From Thermoplasmata archaeon (GTDB taxonomy: Archaea; Thermoplasmatota; Thermoplasmata; Thermoplasmatales; Thermoplasmataceae): a stretch of DNA of 6,427 nucleotides. The notes beneath the pieces are model-generated. The model saw only the letters and a list, made by a program, of their open reading frames with translations. It ran no database searches and had not been told where the DNA came from. Below are positions 4,923 to 6,427 of the stretch, in pieces (within the stretch, counting starts at the first letter, position 1; the number at the start of each line of letters is the position of its first letter). The stretch spans positions 1 to 6,427 of the forward strand of contig JAKBQK010000555.1 of NCBI GenBank assembly GCA_021835265.1, written 5' to 3'. Made by a program: the position numbers and the translations under genes.

Positions 4923-6427
4923 TCATTTTTTTGATCTCATGTAGAAGACTGCACTGCCCACTATGAATCCTGTGATCAGTGATATGGCAATGTACAGGAT
5001 TAACATTACAGGAATTGCAGAACTTTTCTGAAAGCTGATTTCCATGTAAACATTGGAGTGCGTAAGAGAAACTGATCCACTCTTGATTCCACTGTAACCC
5101 GAAGGAGTAGTAATTGAATAGGTATAATTTCCCCCTGATAGATTATTGAATGTAATTGTGCTAGAAGTCGAACTTTCAACTGTTCCATCCAGATTAACGG
5201 ACCATTTGCTGCCTCCTGATAGTCCAGATTCAGCAAAAGTGACAGAATAGGTACTGATAAGTTGATTACTGTAAACATAGTCTATGGTTATATTTTGTTC
5301 TGGATGAGTCACCTGCACAACAGGTATGTTTGAAGCTTCGTAGCCATAGGCATCCTGTGGAAGGAATTCATATATTCCTGGAACTATATAGAACGATATA
5401 TTACTTCCTGTTGAAATGAACCCTTCACCTGCAGCTGGAATTGAGAACCCCCAGAGAGTTCCCTGTGGAAGGCCGCTTTCCTGAACAGTAATACTGTATA
5501 GTAAACTGTATTTCAATGTGAGATTTACCATTGGCCCGCTAACGATGAATGCCCCAGAACTATCTCTTACAGACCCCAAATAAAATAGAGGTTCTAGGAG
5601 TATTTGTCTGGATTCCAGTGCGATTCCTGTTGCAGTGTAACTTCCATTGGGAAGATAGATTGAGGTCCCACTAACTCCAACGGAAAGTATATCATTGTTA
5701 ATATCAACATACCCAGTTATCTGTCCTTGCTGGGAAACTGGAAGACCTGTGGCACTCACAGTTGTCCTGTAATAGTATCTGGTAAGTGGTGCACTGTCAT
5801 ATGCATAATTTATGCTTCCATTCAGCAATCCCTGACCATTAAAGACAAATCCAACACCTGTTCCATTGTACATAGTATTACCATTCCCAAAGTAGTTGTA
5901 ATAATAATTTCCTCCAGTATATCCAGAATCTATTATGCTTCCGCTGAGTACCTGTTCCATGAATGTTATAGATGATGTGACCGATTCTCTCGTTATGTTA
6001 AATCTGTTGTGGTATTTTACCTCGCCATCAGTATATAGATTACCATATCTCCCTTCCAGACTTACTATTGGAATCGTGGTTGTAAATTCATTGTTATAAA
6101 TGGTGTTATTGGAACTTGCAACAATAAGACCTATGGGTGCTGCACCAAATAGTGCTCCTGCAGGTATGAGATTATAATTTGAGAAACTGTTATTCCATAC
6201 ATAGATATTTGATTTCATCTCCGCGTTATTGTAAATGAGCATACCAGAGCCTGCACTTTCAATTTCATTGTTTTCAACAAGGCTGTGAGTAACGTTCCAC
6301 AGCATAAGACCTGCGACAGGTGGAATATTATATTCAGTATAATTTGTGTATGTTAGAGCGGAAAACCATCCAGATATCACGTTGTTTATTATAATTAAAT
6401 TGCTTGAGTCATAGAATACAAACTGAA
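4923..6427 (-). CDS. Large cell-surface beta-helix protein with ESGL-type repeats and C-terminal anchor (N-terminal part outside window)
   Basis: Partial: the frame stays open to the right edge, so the GTG at 6380 (residue 1 below) is internal; upstream codons continue the same fold (SSNLIIINNVISGW). Residues up to about 110 are Asn-rich coils of a right-handed parallel beta-helix (VTHSLVENNEIES, NIYVWNNSFSNYN, SNNTIYNNEF). Residues 152-200 resemble the closing segment of NosD-like proteins (GGNYYYNYFG... then DSAPL; usual form GNYWSDY...DNYPL). Three beta-sandwich repeats follow (about 204-290, 294-372, 376-453), then a membrane helix (about 454-479) and the basic tail RSKK. No Cys is visible, and many N-X-S/T sequons fit glycosylation. 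Known: such beta-helix plus ESGL-repeat proteins are common on Thermoplasmatales and Sulfolobales cells, sometimes with a thermopsin peptidase domain, which if present would lie upstream. Likely role is envelope structure, adhesion or carbohydrate binding; no catalytic site is seen. Confidence 0.8.
   Translation of the reverse strand, partial: QFVFYDSSNLIIINNVISGWFSALTYTNYTEYNIPPVAGLMLWNVTHSLVENNEIESAGSGMLIYNNAEMKSNIYVWNNSFSNYNLIPAGALFGAAPIGLIVASSNNTIYNNEFTTTIPIVSLEGRYGNLYTDGEVKYHNRFNITRESVTSSITFMEQVLSGSIIDSGYTGGNYYYNYFGNGNTMYNGTGVGFVFNGQGLLNGSINYAYDSAPLTRYYYRTTVSATGLPVSQQGQITGYVDINNDILSVGVSGTSIYLPNGSYTATGIALESRQILLEPLFYLGSVRDSSGAFIVSGPMVNLTLKYSLLYSITVQESGLPQGTLWGFSIPAAGEGFISTGSNISFYIVPGIYEFLPQDAYGYEASNIPVVQVTHPEQNITIDYVYSNQLISTYSVTFAESGLSGGSKWSVNLDGTVESSTSSTITFNNLSGGNYTYSITTPSGYSGIKSGSVSLTHSNVYMEISFQKSSAIPVMLILYIAISLITGFIVGSAVFYMRSKK
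5022..5771 (-). repeat. Three diverged protein repeats (ESGL-type beta-sandwich) forming a stalk
   Basis: Within the surface protein three copies of about 80 residues each start with a strand plus a Gly-Leu turn: TTVSATGLP, YSITVQESGLPQGTLW and YSVTFAESGLSGGSKW. Each has a central N/G-Y motif (LPNGSYT, VPGIYEF, LSGGNYTYS) and a closing strand (NLTLKY, NITIDY, VYMEISF). The copies are similar in protein but not in DNA, so they are old duplications. The last copy is the closest to the usual consensus, the first the most diverged. Position between the beta-helix and membrane helix suggests a spacer lifting the beta-helix from the membrane. Confidence 0.65.

Noticed and set aside
5006..5278. Second minus-strand frame overlapping the stalk repeats
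   Set aside because: It lies in a different frame of the same strand as the surface protein, and its translation has no recognisable fold; the surface-protein frame explains the region.
5727..5975. Plus-strand frame of 82 codons with several Cys and His
   Set aside because: It is antisense to the beta-helix protein. The Ile/Ser/Val-rich look is what the complement of Asn/Tyr/Gly-rich coding gives, and no zinc-finger spacing is present.

Overview
The window looks like chromosomal DNA of a Thermoplasmata archaeon (Thermoplasma / Ferroplasma / Cuniculiplasma type). This rests on A+T-rich, AGG/AGA/ATA-rich codon use, archaeal TATA boxes placed about 25 nt before start codons (leaderless transcription), and an extracellular protein with 'ESGL' repeats of a kind common on the surface of acidophilic archaea. 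The genus is an inference. No RNA gene, insertion sequence, CRISPR array or phage gene was seen.

Left part, + strand. The window opens inside a very large gene (to 2696) whose visible ~897 codons match the C-terminal half of an Lhr-type superfamily 2 DNA helicase. This is the end of the Lhr core followed by the winged-helix / beta-barrel Lhr-CTD and then about 310 residues more, which appear to repeat the last part of the CTD. The helicase motor lies upstream of the window. A leaderless promoter at about 2708 then drives a two-gene unit: a 96-residue protein with three membrane helices and, overlapping it by four bases (TTGA), a 165-residue double winged-helix DNA-binding protein started by TTG. 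The pair looks like a small membrane protein plus regulator module.

Right part, - strand. One base after the regulator stop codon the convergent genes begin. First is a 338-residue secreted, C-terminally anchored, heavily glycosylatable surface protein of unknown function. Next is a 52-residue very acidic protein (4587-4745). Last is the C-terminal ~500 residues of a large cell-surface protein with a right-handed beta-helix, a NosD-like cap, three ESGL-type beta-sandwich repeats and a C-terminal membrane anchor; it runs off the right edge. All of the window is coding except about 40 nt before the membrane gene and about 47 and 177 nt around the small acidic gene.

The most interesting points are the extra module at the end of Lhr, the coupled membrane/winged-helix pair, and the unannotated-sized acidic protein beside two surface proteins. 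No clearly new multi-gene system is demonstrable from the sequence alone.
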